From contig NZ_JBNCMC010000003.1 of assembly GCF_049844995.1 (NCBI RefSeq), positions 620,001-684,000 of the forward strand: 64,000 nt of DNA, in the 5' to 3' direction. The DNA is from Luteimicrobium sp049844995 (GTDB taxonomy: Bacteria; Actinomycetota; Actinomycetes; Actinomycetales; Cellulomonadaceae). The notes beneath the pieces were generated by a model. That model did not search any database and was not told where the DNA came from. It saw nothing but the letters and a program-made list of their open reading frames with translations. Positions 8,592 through 17,056 of this stretch are shown here, piece after piece. The position numbers were made by a program, and so were the translations under genes. Positions within the stretch are counted from its first letter, which is position 1. The number at the start of each line of letters is the position of its first letter.

Positions 8592-8683
8592 GAACTTCTG
8601 CCGGAACGGCCGGTGAGACGACCTTCGCGCCGCACGCGCCGTCGTCGAGCATCTTGAAGCGCAGAAGTTTCCCGGTTCTTCTG
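8592..8683. promoter_or_regulatory. Candidate RamB-type operator half-sites in the aceA/ramB control region
   Basis: Three related sites occur in the divergent intergenic region: GAACTTCTGC at 8592-8601, its reverse complement type GCAGAAGTTT at 8661-8670, and TTCTTCTGC at 8675-8683. The last two form an inverted repeat CAGAAG-N10-CTTCTG. In corynebacteria RamB binds short A-rich, non-palindromic motifs near aceA, aceB and its own gene. The motif here differs in detail, so assignment to the local regulator is inference from position and repetition. Confidence 0.5.
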
Positions 8684-8718
8684 CTGTACGGAAGCGCGGG
8701 GGCCTGTCACCATGAGTC

Positions 8719-10188
8719 ATGGCAGTCGCACCCATCACGGACCTCGCCGACGAGCCCGACGCCCTCACGATCGGCCGCCGGATCCGCCACCTGCGGACCC
8801 AGCAGGGCATGACGCTCGACGAGCTCGCCGCCGCCATCGACCGCGCGCCGTCGCAGGTGTCGATGATCGAGAACGGCCGGCGCGAGCCCCGGTTCACGCA
8901 GCTCCAGCAGATCGCGAAGGCGCTCGGGGCGACCCTCGACGACCTGTTCTCGACCGAGCCGCCCAGCCGCCGCGCGGCGCTCGAGATCGAGCTCGAGCGC
9001 GCGCAGCGCGGGCCGCTGTTCGACGCGCTCGGCATCGCGTCGGTGCGCGTCGGCAAGGGGCTGCCCGGCGACGCGCTCGAGGCCCTCGTCGCGCTCCAGC
9101 GGGAGATTGACCGCCTCCACCGCGAGCGTGCGTCGACCCCGGAGGAGGCGCGGCGTGCCAACACCGAGCTCCGCGCGTCCATGCGCGCGCAGGACAACCA
9201 CTTCCCCGAGCTGGAGCAGGCGGCCCGCGAGCTGCTCGACGCCGTCGGGCACGCCGGCGGCCCCCTGTCGCAGCGCGTCGCGTCCCAGATCGCCGAGCAC
9301 CTGGGCTACTCGCTGCACTACGTCGGCGACCTGCCGCAGACCACCCGCTCCGTCATCGACCAGCGGCACCACCGGCTCTACCTGCCCGGCGGCTCGCGCG
9401 GCGGCGGGTTCTCCCGCACCGCGGTCCTCCAGGCGCTCGCCGCGCAGGTCCTCGGGCACACCGAGCCCCACGACTACGCCGAGTTCCTGCGCCAGCGCGT
9501 CGAGTCCAACTACCTGTCGGCCGCGGTGCTCATGCCCGAGGACGACGCCGCCGCCCTCCTCGCCGAGCAGAAGGGCCGGCGGGAGATCTCCATCGAGGAC
9601 CTGCGCGACGCGTTCGCCGTCTCCTACGAGGCCGCCGCGCACCGGTTCACCAACCTCGCGACCGCGCGCCTCGGCCTGCGCGTGCACTTCATGAAGGTCC
9701 ACGAGTCGGGCGTCATCCACAAGGCCTACGAGAACGACGGCGTCCGGTTCCCCGCGGACCCGCTCGGCGCCGTCGAGGGCCAGCCCGTGTGCCGGCACTG
9801 GACCGCGCGGACGATCTTCGGCGTCGAGGACCGGCTCAGCCCCTTCTCCCAGTACACCGACACCCCCGCGGGCACCTTCTGGTGCACGTCGCGGACCCAG
9901 CGCACCGCCGACGGCGAGTTCTCCGTGAGCGTCGGCGTCCCGTTCTCCGAGGTCAAGTGGTTCCTCGGGCGCGACACCCCGCACCGCGACGTCTCGCGGT
10001 GCCCCGACGAGACCTGCTGCCGGCGGCCCGAGGGCGTCATCGCCGACCGGTGGGAGGGGCACGTCTGGCCCGCGCCCGCGCCGCACGCGTCGATGCTCGC
10101 CGCCATGCCGACCGGGGCGTTCCCCGGGGTGGACTCGTGGGACGTGTACACGTTCCTCGAGCGCCACCGGCCGCGCGGCGGGGAGTAG
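8719..10188 (+). CDS. ramB: RamB-like XRE-family regulator of acetate/glyoxylate metabolism
   Basis: The 489-residue protein begins with an XRE-type helix-turn-helix (about 17-71, RRIRHLRTQQGMTLDELAAA and QVSMIENGRREP). A long C-terminal region follows with an ImmA/IrrE-like segment (ASQIAEHLGYSLHYV to AEFLRQRVESNY) and the short-chain fatty acyl regulator domain carrying Cys residues (SRCPDETCCRRPEG). That is the layout of RamB, which represses acetate genes in corynebacteria. It is divergent from aceA, whose operon it most likely controls. An overlapping ATG at 8712 is in another frame. It could alternatively regulate the acyl-CoA synthetase downstream. Confidence 0.85.
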   Translation: MAVAPITDLADEPDALTIGRRIRHLRTQQGMTLDELAAAIDRAPSQVSMIENGRREPRFTQLQQIAKALGATLDDLFSTEPPSRRAALEIELERAQRGPLFDALGIASVRVGKGLPGDALEALVALQREIDRLHRERASTPEEARRANTELRASMRAQDNHFPELEQAARELLDAVGHAGGPLSQRVASQIAEHLGYSLHYVGDLPQTTRSVIDQRHHRLYLPGGSRGGGFSRTAVLQALAAQVLGHTEPHDYAEFLRQRVESNYLSAAVLMPEDDAAALLAEQKGRREISIEDLRDAFAVSYEAAAHRFTNLATARLGLRVHFMKVHESGVIHKAYENDGVRFPADPLGAVEGQPVCRHWTARTIFGVEDRLSPFSQYTDTPAGTFWCTSRTQRTADGEFSVSVGVPFSEVKWFLGRDTPHRDVSRCPDETCCRRPEGVIADRWEGHVWPAPAPHASMLAAMPTGAFPGVDSWDVYTFLERHRPRGGE

Positions 10189-10211
10189 GCCCGACGGCGC
10201 GGCGCGGGCCG

Positions 10212-11855
10212 TCAGGCGGGGCCGGCGAGGGCCTCGTCGGCCTCGGCCGCCGCGAGCTCGGCGACCTTGAAGTGCATCTTCTTGCCGGTCGCGGTCATGG
10301 GCAGCTCGTCGACGACGCGGTACGCGCGCGGCCGCTTGAAGTTCGCCAGGCCCGGGTGGTCCAGGGCGTGCCGGTCCAGCTCCTCCGGCGTGGGCGGGTC
10401 GGCCGGGTCGTGCGAGACGACGTACGCCACCACGCGCTGGCCCCACCGCTCGTCGGGGACCCCGACGACGGCCGCGTCCCGGACCTTGGGGTGCTCGGCG
10501 ATCACCTCCTCGACCTGCACCGGGTAGACGTTCTCGCCGCCCGAGATGATCATGTCGTCCTTGCGGCCCAGGATCGTCACGAACCCGTCGGCGTCCCACG
10601 TGGCCAGGTCGCCGGGGTAGAGCCAGCCGTCCACGAACTTCTCGTCGTCGTCGATCCCGACGTACGCGAACCCGGACTTCGGGGTGCGCATGATGACCTC
10701 CCCGATCTCCGTGCCGTCGGGCGCGACCGTCTCGTCGGCCCGGGCCTTGCGGTCCGGGAAGACCTTGACCACGCGGACGTCGTCGTCGGTGCAGGCGCGA
10801 CCCGCGGAGCCGGCGTGCTCGGGCAGGTCCTCCGGGCGCAGGAACGTGTTCCAGAACGCCTCGGTCGTGCCGTAGCCGTTGAAGATCCGCGGCGTGAGGA
10901 GCCGCTGGTAACGCAGCGCCGCCGCCCGGTCGAGCGGCGCGCCCATGGTCACGATGCCGCGCAGGCCCGACAGGTCCCGCGGCCTGCGCTCCTGCTCGTC
11001 GGCGAGGAGCTCGAGCGTGGTCGGCGCCCCGACGAGGAACGTGATCCCGTGCTCCGGGACCCAGTCGAGGACGGTCTCCGCGTCGAACGCGCGCAGCGGC
11101 ACGACGGACCCGCCGACGTAGAACACCGGGTTCGGGCCGCCCGAGTACAGGCCGCCGCGGTGGAACCACGGCGTCATGTTGAGCGTGCGGTCGGTGGGGG
11201 CGAGGGGGAAGTGCATGATGACGTCGTGCGCCGACATGACCTCGACGATCGAGGGGAGCGACACCCCCTTGGGCAGGCCGGTCGTGCCGGAGGTGTAGAG
11301 GCGGGTGGCCTCCTCGTAGGTCGAGAAGTCCTCGGGCAGGGCCGGCACGGGCGCGGTCGCGGCGGCGAGCGCGTCGTCGAACCCGACGGCGCCGGCCGGG
11401 CCGCCGTCGCCCGCGGCGCCGACGACCAGCAGCGCCGGCGCGACGCCCGCGATCTCGAGCGCGTGGCCGGCGGCGGCATCGAGCGTCCCGTCGTAGACGA
11501 ACACGGTCGGCTCGGACTCGCGCAGGATGTGAGCGGTCTCCGCGGGGGCCAGCCGGAAGTTCACGGGCACACCGACGGCGCCGAGCCGCTGGGTCGCGAG
11601 GTAGAGGATTGCGAACTCGACCGAGTTGAACAGCTGGTAGACGACCCGGTCGCCACGGTGCGTGCCCCGCTCGGCGAGGGCCGACGCCGCGCGGTCGACG
11701 ACGGCGTCGAGCTCGGTGTAGGTAAGCGTCCGGCCCGTCGGCGGGTCGACGACCGCGACGCTCCGCCCGAACCGCCGGACGTTGCGGCGGAAGCCCGCCT
11801 CGTAGGTGAAGTCGTGCTCGAGGTAGTGGCGGAGTCGTGACGCGTCGTAGGCCAT
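10212..11855 (-). CDS. AMP-dependent acyl-CoA synthetase/ligase
   Basis: The 547-residue adenylate-forming enzyme carries the P-loop LYTSGTTGLPKG (187-198), the A5 motif NGYGTTEAFW, the A7-A8 hinge YPGDLATWDADGFVTILGRKDD with ISGGENVYP, and the A10 Lys in TATGKKMHFK. It activates a carboxylic acid with ATP and transfers it to CoA in the cytosol. The sequence resembles fatty-acyl-CoA synthetases more than acetyl-CoA synthetase (shorter, no ACS N-terminal domain). The gene is convergent with the RamB-like regulator, 23 bp apart, and could supply acyl-CoA to beta-oxidation, which in turn feeds the glyoxylate shunt. The acid substrate is not readable from sequence. Confidence 0.88.
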   Translation of the reverse strand: MAYDASRLRHYLEHDFTYEAGFRRNVRRFGRSVAVVDPPTGRTLTYTELDAVVDRAASALAERGTHRGDRVVYQLFNSVEFAILYLATQRLGAVGVPVNFRLAPAETAHILRESEPTVFVYDGTLDAAAGHALEIAGVAPALLVVGAAGDGGPAGAVGFDDALAAATAPVPALPEDFSTYEEATRLYTSGTTGLPKGVSLPSIVEVMSAHDVIMHFPLAPTDRTLNMTPWFHRGGLYSGGPNPVFYVGGSVVPLRAFDAETVLDWVPEHGITFLVGAPTTLELLADEQERRPRDLSGLRGIVTMGAPLDRAAALRYQRLLTPRIFNGYGTTEAFWNTFLRPEDLPEHAGSAGRACTDDDVRVVKVFPDRKARADETVAPDGTEIGEVIMRTPKSGFAYVGIDDDEKFVDGWLYPGDLATWDADGFVTILGRKDDMIISGGENVYPVQVEEVIAEHPKVRDAAVVGVPDERWGQRVVAYVVSHDPADPPTPEELDRHALDHPGLANFKRPRAYRVVDELPMTATGKKMHFKVAELAAAEADEALAGPA

Positions 11856-11879
11856 CGGTGGCGAACCCTCTCTTCCGGG

Positions 11880-11896
11880 CGCCCCACGCCGGGGCG
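11880..11896. terminator. Short GC hairpin between nhaA and the acyl-CoA synthetase
   Basis: CGCCCC-ACGCC-GGGGCG forms a 6-bp G/C-only stem with a 5-nt loop in the 113-bp gap. It lies downstream of nhaA and upstream of the synthetase on the minus strand. It could end nhaA transcription, but it has no U-tract and could equally be incidental in such GC-rich DNA. Confidence 0.3.
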
Positions 11897-11968
11897 TCCT
11901 CCCAGACCCTCCTGCGGGGCCAGGTTACGCCCGCGTAGGTCCGGGTGCCCGGGCGGTTCGGTCGGTGG

Positions 11969-13240
11969 TCACCCGGGTCCGAACGCCCCCTGCTCGTCGT
12001 CGGGGACGCCGTCCTCGTTGATGTCCGCCGGCCTCGCCCGGGCCGCGTCCCGCCGCAGCAGCAGCGCGGCGACGGCCGCCGAGACCACGGACGCGACGAG
12101 GACGGCGACCTTCGCCTCGGAGACCCGGGCGGCGCCGTCGGGCGTGGCGAGGTCGAACGAGAGCTCGGCGACGAGGAGGGCGACCGTGAACCCGATGCCG
12201 GTGAGCGCGCCGACGGGCAGCATGTCCCGCAGCCCCACCCCGGGCGCGAGGCGCAGCGGCGTGAGGCGGACGGCGAGCCACGTGGTGCCGAGGACGCCGA
12301 GCGGCTTGCCGATCACCAGGCCCGCGAGCACGCCCAGCGCCACGGGCGACGTGAGTACGCTGCCCAGCCCCTCCCCGCCGACGACCGTCACGCCGGCCGC
12401 GAAGAACGCGAACACCGGCAGGGCGATGCCGTTGGAGATCGGTCGCCAGGCGTGCTCGACGCGCTCGGCCCGGCCCACGAGCTCGCCGTGGACCGCCCGG
12501 GTCGGGATCGCGAACCCGAGGAGCACGCCGGCGATCGTCGCGTGCACGCCGCTCGCGTGCACCAGCGCCCACGCCGCGACGGCGAGGGGCACGAGGACCC
12601 ACCACGGCGCCCGCCGCGCCCGCGCGACGACGCCGAACACGACGATGCACGCCAGCCCGCCGAGCAGCGGGAGGAGGGCGACGTGGTCGGTCAGGAAGAA
12701 CGCGATGACGACGATCGCGAGCAGGTCGTCGACGACCGCGAGGGTCAGCAGGAACGTCCGCACCGGCGCGGGCAGCCCGCGCCCGAAGACGGCGAGCACC
12801 GCGAGCGCGAACGCGATGTCGGTGGCGGTGGGGACGGCCCAGCCGGCGCGGGCGCCGCCGTCGTGGTCGAGCAGCGTCGTCAGGAGGTAGAGCAGGGCCG
12901 GCGCGACCATGCCGCCGACGGCCGCGAGGACCGGGACAGCGGCCCGCCGCGGGTCCCGCAGCGAGCCGGCGACGACCTCCTGCTTGAGCTCGAGGCCGAC
13001 GACGAAGAAGAAGATCGCGAGCAGCCCGTCCGCGGCCCAGGTGCCGAGGCTGAGGTCGAGGTGGAGAGCCGCGAGGCCTTCGCCGCCGGGCACGGCCGCC
13101 ACGATCGTGTCGTACGTCGCCCGCCACGGGGTGTTCGCCCACACGACGGCGACGAGCGCGGCACCCAGGAGGAGGGCCCCGCCCTTGCGCTCGTCGGTGA
13201 CGAAACGGCGGGTGGCGGCGAGGGCGGACGGTGCGGGCAC
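11969..13240 (-). CDS. nhaA: Na+/H+ antiporter NhaA
   Basis: The 423-residue membrane protein matches NhaA. It opens with GGALLLGAALVAVVWANTPW, carries the helix IV assembly motif VPTATDIAFALAVLAVFG, and has the ion-binding Asp pair in LAVVDDLLAIVVIAFF. About 11-12 hydrophobic helices are visible, with KPLGVLG and GFTVALLVAELSF near the C-terminus. It exchanges internal Na+ for external protons and gives sodium and alkaline pH tolerance. Length is close to the usual 390-440 residues. It stands alone, between the TetR gene and the acyl-CoA synthetase. No regulatory site was recognised in its short upstream region. Confidence 0.94.
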   Translation of the reverse strand: MPAPSALAATRRFVTDERKGGALLLGAALVAVVWANTPWRATYDTIVAAVPGGEGLAALHLDLSLGTWAADGLLAIFFFVVGLELKQEVVAGSLRDPRRAAVPVLAAVGGMVAPALLYLLTTLLDHDGGARAGWAVPTATDIAFALAVLAVFGRGLPAPVRTFLLTLAVVDDLLAIVVIAFFLTDHVALLPLLGGLACIVVFGVVARARRAPWWVLVPLAVAAWALVHASGVHATIAGVLLGFAIPTRAVHGELVGRAERVEHAWRPISNGIALPVFAFFAAGVTVVGGEGLGSVLTSPVALGVLAGLVIGKPLGVLGTTWLAVRLTPLRLAPGVGLRDMLPVGALTGIGFTVALLVAELSFDLATPDGAARVSEAKVAVLVASVVSAAVAALLLRRDAARARPADINEDGVPDDEQGAFGPG

Positions 13241-13309
13241 GGGACCTCCAGGGGCGCGACGACGAATGCCGACCAGGCTTCCCGGCTCACCACGAGCCAG
13301 GCTACCGGC

Positions 13310-13981
13310 TCAGTCGTGCCACGTGCCGACCCACTCGTCCCAGCGCGGGCCGCCCTCGAGCGTGGCCCCCTCGGCCGCGGCCTCCCGCAGCCCCCGCACG
13401 ACGAGCGCCAGGTAGCGCAGGTGGAGCGCGTCCACCTGGGGCCGGGGGTAGGGGAGCGGGGGGCGCAGGTGGACGAGCAGCTGCATGACGTCGGCGGCAC
13501 CGAAGCCCGCGGGGATCCGCGCGGCCGCGCGGTCGTGCGCGACGAGGCGCTCGAGCGCCACGCGGAGCTCCTCCGACGCCGCGGCGAGCTCGGGCGGCAG
13601 CGGCCTGCCGGTGCCGACGGGTCGGAGGAGGGGGCCGCGGGCGCCCGTGATGTGGCCGGCGACGAAGGTCTCGACGGCGCCCGGCGCGTCGCGGGCGGGG
13701 GGCGCGGCGTCGAGGCCGTCGGCGACGTCGGTCGCGAGGCGGGCGACCTCGCGCACGCCGTCCAGGCGGAGGGCCTCGACGAGGGCGTCCTTGGTCGGGT
13801 AGCGGCGGTAGACGGAGGCGACGCCGACGGCGGCCCGCCGGGCGATGTCGGCCATGGACGCGGACTCGCCCTGCGCCGAGAAGACCTCGCGAGCGGCGTC
13901 GAGCACCGCCGTGTCGTTGGCCCGCGCCTCGCGGAGCCGGCCGGGGAGCGCGACGGGTGCGGCGTCGTCGGGGGCGGACAT
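13310..13981 (-). CDS. TetR-family transcriptional repressor
   Basis: This 223-residue protein has an N-terminal TetR HTH (about 18-75; LDAAREVFSAQG, MADIARRAAVGVASVYRRYPTKDALVEAL) and an all-alpha ligand-binding remainder. It is divergent from an MFS drug exporter gene with a 25-bp palindrome between them, the classical layout of a ligand-relieved efflux repressor such as QacR. The ATG at 13981 is preceded by a -10-like TACCGT six nt upstream (13988-13993 on this strand), so the mRNA may be leaderless. The inducer is unknown. Confidence 0.9.
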   Translation of the reverse strand: MSAPDDAAPVALPGRLREARANDTAVLDAAREVFSAQGESASMADIARRAAVGVASVYRRYPTKDALVEALRLDGVREVARLATDVADGLDAAPPARDAPGAVETFVAGHITGARGPLLRPVGTGRPLPPELAAASEELRVALERLVAHDRAAARIPAGFGAADVMQLLVHLRPPLPYPRPQVDALHLRYLALVVRGLREAAAEGATLEGGPRWDEWVGTWHD

Positions 13982-14017
13982 GTGCTCACGGTAACCCGCG
14001 ACGGTCTGCTAATCTGA

Positions 14018-14042
14018 ATCGGAACGGAGACTCCGTTCCGAT
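14018..14042. promoter_or_regulatory. TetR operator: 25-bp palindrome
   Basis: The arms ATCGGAACGGAG and CTCCGTTCCGAT flank a single central A and pair perfectly over 12 bp. The palindrome lies between the divergent TetR and MFS genes. A TAATCT box at 14010-14015 would place the exporter's transcription start inside it, so bound repressor would block the exporter and probably also the TetR promoter. Confidence 0.75.
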
Positions 14043-14069
14043 CCAATCCCGCAGAGAGCGAGCCCCGTC

Positions 14070-15473
14070 GTGTCCACCGCAAGCCCCGCCCGAACCAGGT
14101 CGACGACCCGGCGTCCGGGCCTCGTCACGCTCGCGCTCAGCGCGGTCGTGCTCTCGTTCTCGCTCATGCAGACGCTCGTCGTCCCCGCGCTCCCGACGAT
14201 CGGGCGCGACCTCGGCGCGAGCTCGCAGGGGACCGGCTGGGTCCTCACCGCGTTCCTGCTCGCAGGTGCGGTGCTGGCGCCGGTGATCGGCAACCTCGGC
14301 GACCGGGTCGGGCACCGCAAGGTGCTGCTCGGGACGGTCGCGGTGTTCGTCGTCGCGACGCTGCTCGCCGCGGCCGCGCCCAACCTCGCCGTCCTGCTCG
14401 GCGCCCGCGTGCTCCAGGGCGTCAGCACGGCCACCTTCCCGCTCGCCCTCGCCCTGGCGCGTCAGGTGCTCGCCGGCCCCCGCCTCGCGGCGGCGTTCGG
14501 CTGGATCGCCGGGATGATCGGCCTCGGGGCCGGCGCCGCGCTCGTGCTCGGCGGGCTCATCGTCGAGGCGCTGTCGTGGCGCTGGATCTTCGTGCTCGCG
14601 GCAGTGCTGATCGCGGTCGCGGGCGCGATGGTCGCCGCGTGGGTCCCCGCCGGGACGGCCCCCGCCGTGACCCGGCGCACCGACTGGGCGGGCATCGTGC
14701 TGCTGGCCACCGGCCTCGTCGGTGTCCTGCTGGCCGTCTCCCAGGGCGGGTCGTGGGGCTGGACGTCCGGGCGGACCGTGGTGCTCGGCGTCGTCGGCCT
14801 GCTCCTGCTCGCGGCCCTCGTGCTCGTCGAGCTGCGCAAGGCCGCGCCGGTGGTCGACGTGCGCACGTTCCGCCACGCGCCGATCGTCCTGGTCAGCCTG
14901 CTCACGGTGGCCGTGGGCTTCGTCCCCTACGTCTGCTACGTCGCGCTGCCGATCCTCACCCAGGCGCCCGAGGCCACCGGCTACGGCCAGGGCATGAGCG
15001 TGACGGTGTCCGCGCTGGCGATGCTCCCGAGCGCCGTCCTCGTGTTCCTCGGTGGCCGGATGACGCCCTTCGTCGTCGCGCGGGCCGGTGGGGGCGTGGC
15101 CGCCCTTCTCGCCGCCGCCGTCATGGCCGTCGGCGCCGTCGGCCTGGCGCTGTGGCCGACCGAGCCGTGGGCCGTCGTCGTCTGGTTCGGGGTGCTGGGT
15201 CTCGGCAACGGGATCGGGTACGCCATCTGCGCGCAGCTCGTCGCCACGCTCTCGCCGGCCGAGGAGACCGGCGCTGCGACCGGGCTCAACAGCGTCGTGC
15301 GGACCGTGGGTTCCGCGGCCGCGGCGCCCGTCGTCGCCGCGCTGCTGGCGACCGGCACGGTCTCCGACCCGTCGGGACCGTTCGCCGAGGCCTTCTGGAT
15401 CGCGGCGGCCGCGAGCCTCGTGGGCGTCGTGGTCGCGATCGCCCTCATCGCGCGGACGCGCCGCAGCGCCTGA
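14070..15473 (+). CDS. MFS multidrug efflux transporter (DHA2-type)
   Basis: The 467-residue protein has about 13-14 hydrophobic segments and typical MFS motifs: motif A-like GNLGDRVGHRKVLL in the first cytoplasmic loop, and motif C-like region GWIAGMIGLGAGAALVLGG in helix 5. It would expel hydrophobic or cationic compounds using the proton gradient. It begins with GTG at 14070; GAGAG upstream is a modest ribosome site. Its divergent TetR partner and operator make inducible efflux likely. It is convergent with the amidase gene, only 6 bp apart. The substrate is unknown. Confidence 0.88.
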   Translation: MSTASPARTRSTTRRPGLVTLALSAVVLSFSLMQTLVVPALPTIGRDLGASSQGTGWVLTAFLLAGAVLAPVIGNLGDRVGHRKVLLGTVAVFVVATLLAAAAPNLAVLLGARVLQGVSTATFPLALALARQVLAGPRLAAAFGWIAGMIGLGAGAALVLGGLIVEALSWRWIFVLAAVLIAVAGAMVAAWVPAGTAPAVTRRTDWAGIVLLATGLVGVLLAVSQGGSWGWTSGRTVVLGVVGLLLLAALVLVELRKAAPVVDVRTFRHAPIVLVSLLTVAVGFVPYVCYVALPILTQAPEATGYGQGMSVTVSALAMLPSAVLVFLGGRMTPFVVARAGGGVAALLAAAVMAVGAVGLALWPTEPWAVVVWFGVLGLGNGIGYAICAQLVATLSPAEETGAATGLNSVVRTVGSAAAAPVVAALLATGTVSDPSGPFAEAFWIAAAASLVGVVVAIALIARTRRSA

Positions 15474-15479
15474 CGCGCC

Positions 15480-16922
15480 TCACCCGACGGGGGCCACGCG
15501 CTCCGACCACGGGCTCGCTGCCTCGAGCTGCGCCGACAGCGCGAGCAGGGCCGCGTCGTCCCCGAGCCGCCCGGTGAGCATGACGCCGACGGGCAGCGGG
15601 TCCTCCGTCCAGCCGAGCGGGAGGCTGACGGAGGGCCGCCCGGTGAGGTTCGCGACGCTCGTCCACGGGGTGAAGCGGGTCTGGGCGGCGAAGTCGGCCG
15701 CGGGATCGGCGTCGTCGCGCATCGACCCGACGGGCGCGGGCAGCTGGGCGAGCGTCGGCGTGAGGACGACGTCGAACGCCTCCCACGCCGTCGCGACCTG
15801 CTGGGTGACGCGCTGCATCCCGGCGAGGGCCTGCGCGAACGCGAGGCCGGTCTGCTCGCGCCCCGTGGCGCGCAGCCAGCGGGTGAGAGGAGTGAGCAGC
15901 GGCTCGGCGTCGGCCGGGACCGGGGCGGACAGCGCGCCGACCGACCAGAGCGCGGCGAAAGCGCCCCAGTCCTCGGCGGGGAAGGGCACAGGCGCCTCGG
16001 TGACGTCGTGCCCGAGCTCGTCGAGCAGGGCGACGGCGTGGTCGACGGCGCGCAGGCACGCGGGGTCGACCGCGGCGTCGTCCGCGATGACGGGTGCCAC
16101 GAGGACGCCGACGCGGAGCGGCCGGGGCGGGGTGTCGCACGCGGCCAGGTAGGTCCCTGCGGCGCCCGGGCCGCCCGGCGCCACGTACGTGTCGCCCGGC
16201 CGGTTCACCGCGAGGACGTCGAGGAAAGCGGCCGTGTCCCGGACGGTCCGCGTGAGGACGCCGTGGGCCGCGAGCCCGACGCCGTCGGTGGCGTGCGGTC
16301 CCCAGCTCACCCGGCCGCGGCTCGGCTTGAGGCCCACGAGGCCGGTCGCGCTCGCGGGGATCCGCAGCGAGCCGCCACCGTCGTTGCCGTGCGCCACCGG
16401 CACGATGCGGCTGGCGACGGCTGCCGCCGCCCCGCCGCTCGAGCCCCCGGCGGACCGCGTGAGGTCCCAGGGGGTGCGCGCGGGCGGCGCGACGTCGGGC
16501 TCGGTGTACGGCGGCAGGCCGAGCTCGGGGGTGTTCGTCTTGCCGGGCATGACCGTGCCGGCGTCACGCAGCAGGGTCACCACGCCGTCGTCGACGGGCG
16601 GCACGAAGCCCCGGAGCGCGGCCGACCCGGCCGCCATCGGGACGCCCGCGACCATCGTGAGGTCCTTGATGGGGAGCGGGACCCCGAGGAACGGCGGGAG
16701 CGCGTCGGTGGTGCCGTCCCGGCGTGCGGCGACGAGGGCGTCGTCGGCGGCGCGGGCCTGCTCGCGCGCGAGCTCGGGGGTGAGCGTGACGAACGCCCCG
16801 ACCCGTGGGCCGAGCCGCTCGGCCCGCTCGAGCGTGTGCTCGACGACCTCGCTCGCCGAGGTGTGGCCGCTCCGGAGGGCGGCGGCGAGGGCCAGTGCGT
16901 CGAGGTCGTGGAGCTCGGTCAC
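15480..16922 (-). CDS. Amidase (amidase signature family)
   Basis: The 480-residue enzyme shows the Ser-cisSer-Lys catalytic system of the amidase signature family: Lys86 in VPLPIKDLT, cis-Ser in AGGSSGGAAAAVAS (about 161-162) and nucleophile Ser185 in DGGGSLRIPAS. It hydrolyses a carboxylic amide to acid and ammonia in the cytosol. The sequence is a stand-alone amidase rather than GatA: it has no neighbouring gatB/gatC and a free-amidase C-terminus (FTPWTSVANLTGRPSVSLPLGW). Substrate may be an aliphatic, aryl or peptide amide and cannot be told. The ATG at 16922 fits the family N-terminus. Confidence 0.88.
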   Translation of the reverse strand: MTELHDLDALALAAALRSGHTSASEVVEHTLERAERLGPRVGAFVTLTPELAREQARAADDALVAARRDGTTDALPPFLGVPLPIKDLTMVAGVPMAAGSAALRGFVPPVDDGVVTLLRDAGTVMPGKTNTPELGLPPYTEPDVAPPARTPWDLTRSAGGSSGGAAAAVASRIVPVAHGNDGGGSLRIPASATGLVGLKPSRGRVSWGPHATDGVGLAAHGVLTRTVRDTAAFLDVLAVNRPGDTYVAPGGPGAAGTYLAACDTPPRPLRVGVLVAPVIADDAAVDPACLRAVDHAVALLDELGHDVTEAPVPFPAEDWGAFAALWSVGALSAPVPADAEPLLTPLTRWLRATGREQTGLAFAQALAGMQRVTQQVATAWEAFDVVLTPTLAQLPAPVGSMRDDADPAADFAAQTRFTPWTSVANLTGRPSVSLPLGWTEDPLPVGVMLTGRLGDDAALLALSAQLEAASPWSERVAPVG

Positions 16923-16990
16923 GGACCGACCCTAGCCCGATGTCGGTGGTGCGGGGCACGCTGGACGGGTTGACGGAGCCAGCCTCCGGA

Positions 16991-17024
16991 TCTATATTCC
17001 TTGAAGTATTATTCCAGTCGGAAC
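16991..17024 (+). promoter_or_regulatory. AT-rich promoter/operator of the PadR-MFS operon
   Basis: This is a conspicuously AT-rich patch in GC-rich DNA. TATTAT at 17007-17012 is a good -10 box, and ATTCC occurs twice as a direct repeat (16996-17000, 17011-17015) followed by GGAAC at 17020-17024. The repeats around the -10 box suit binding by the PadR repressor encoded just downstream. A clear -35 box is not seen. Confidence 0.5.
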
Positions 17025-17056
17025 ACCGTGCCGATCGCATCACCAGGGGGTGACGG

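Noticed and set aside
7164..9197. Extension of the malate synthase frame by 2 kb upstream
   Set aside because: The added translation is the shadow of isocitrate lyase and the control region in another frame. The ATG at 7163 has a good ribosome site and begins the family-like sequence.
10193..10213. GACGGC/GCCGTC hairpin as terminator between the RamB-like and acyl-CoA synthetase genes
   Set aside because: The stem is only 6 bp, overlaps the synthetase stop codon and such words are expected by chance at this base composition.
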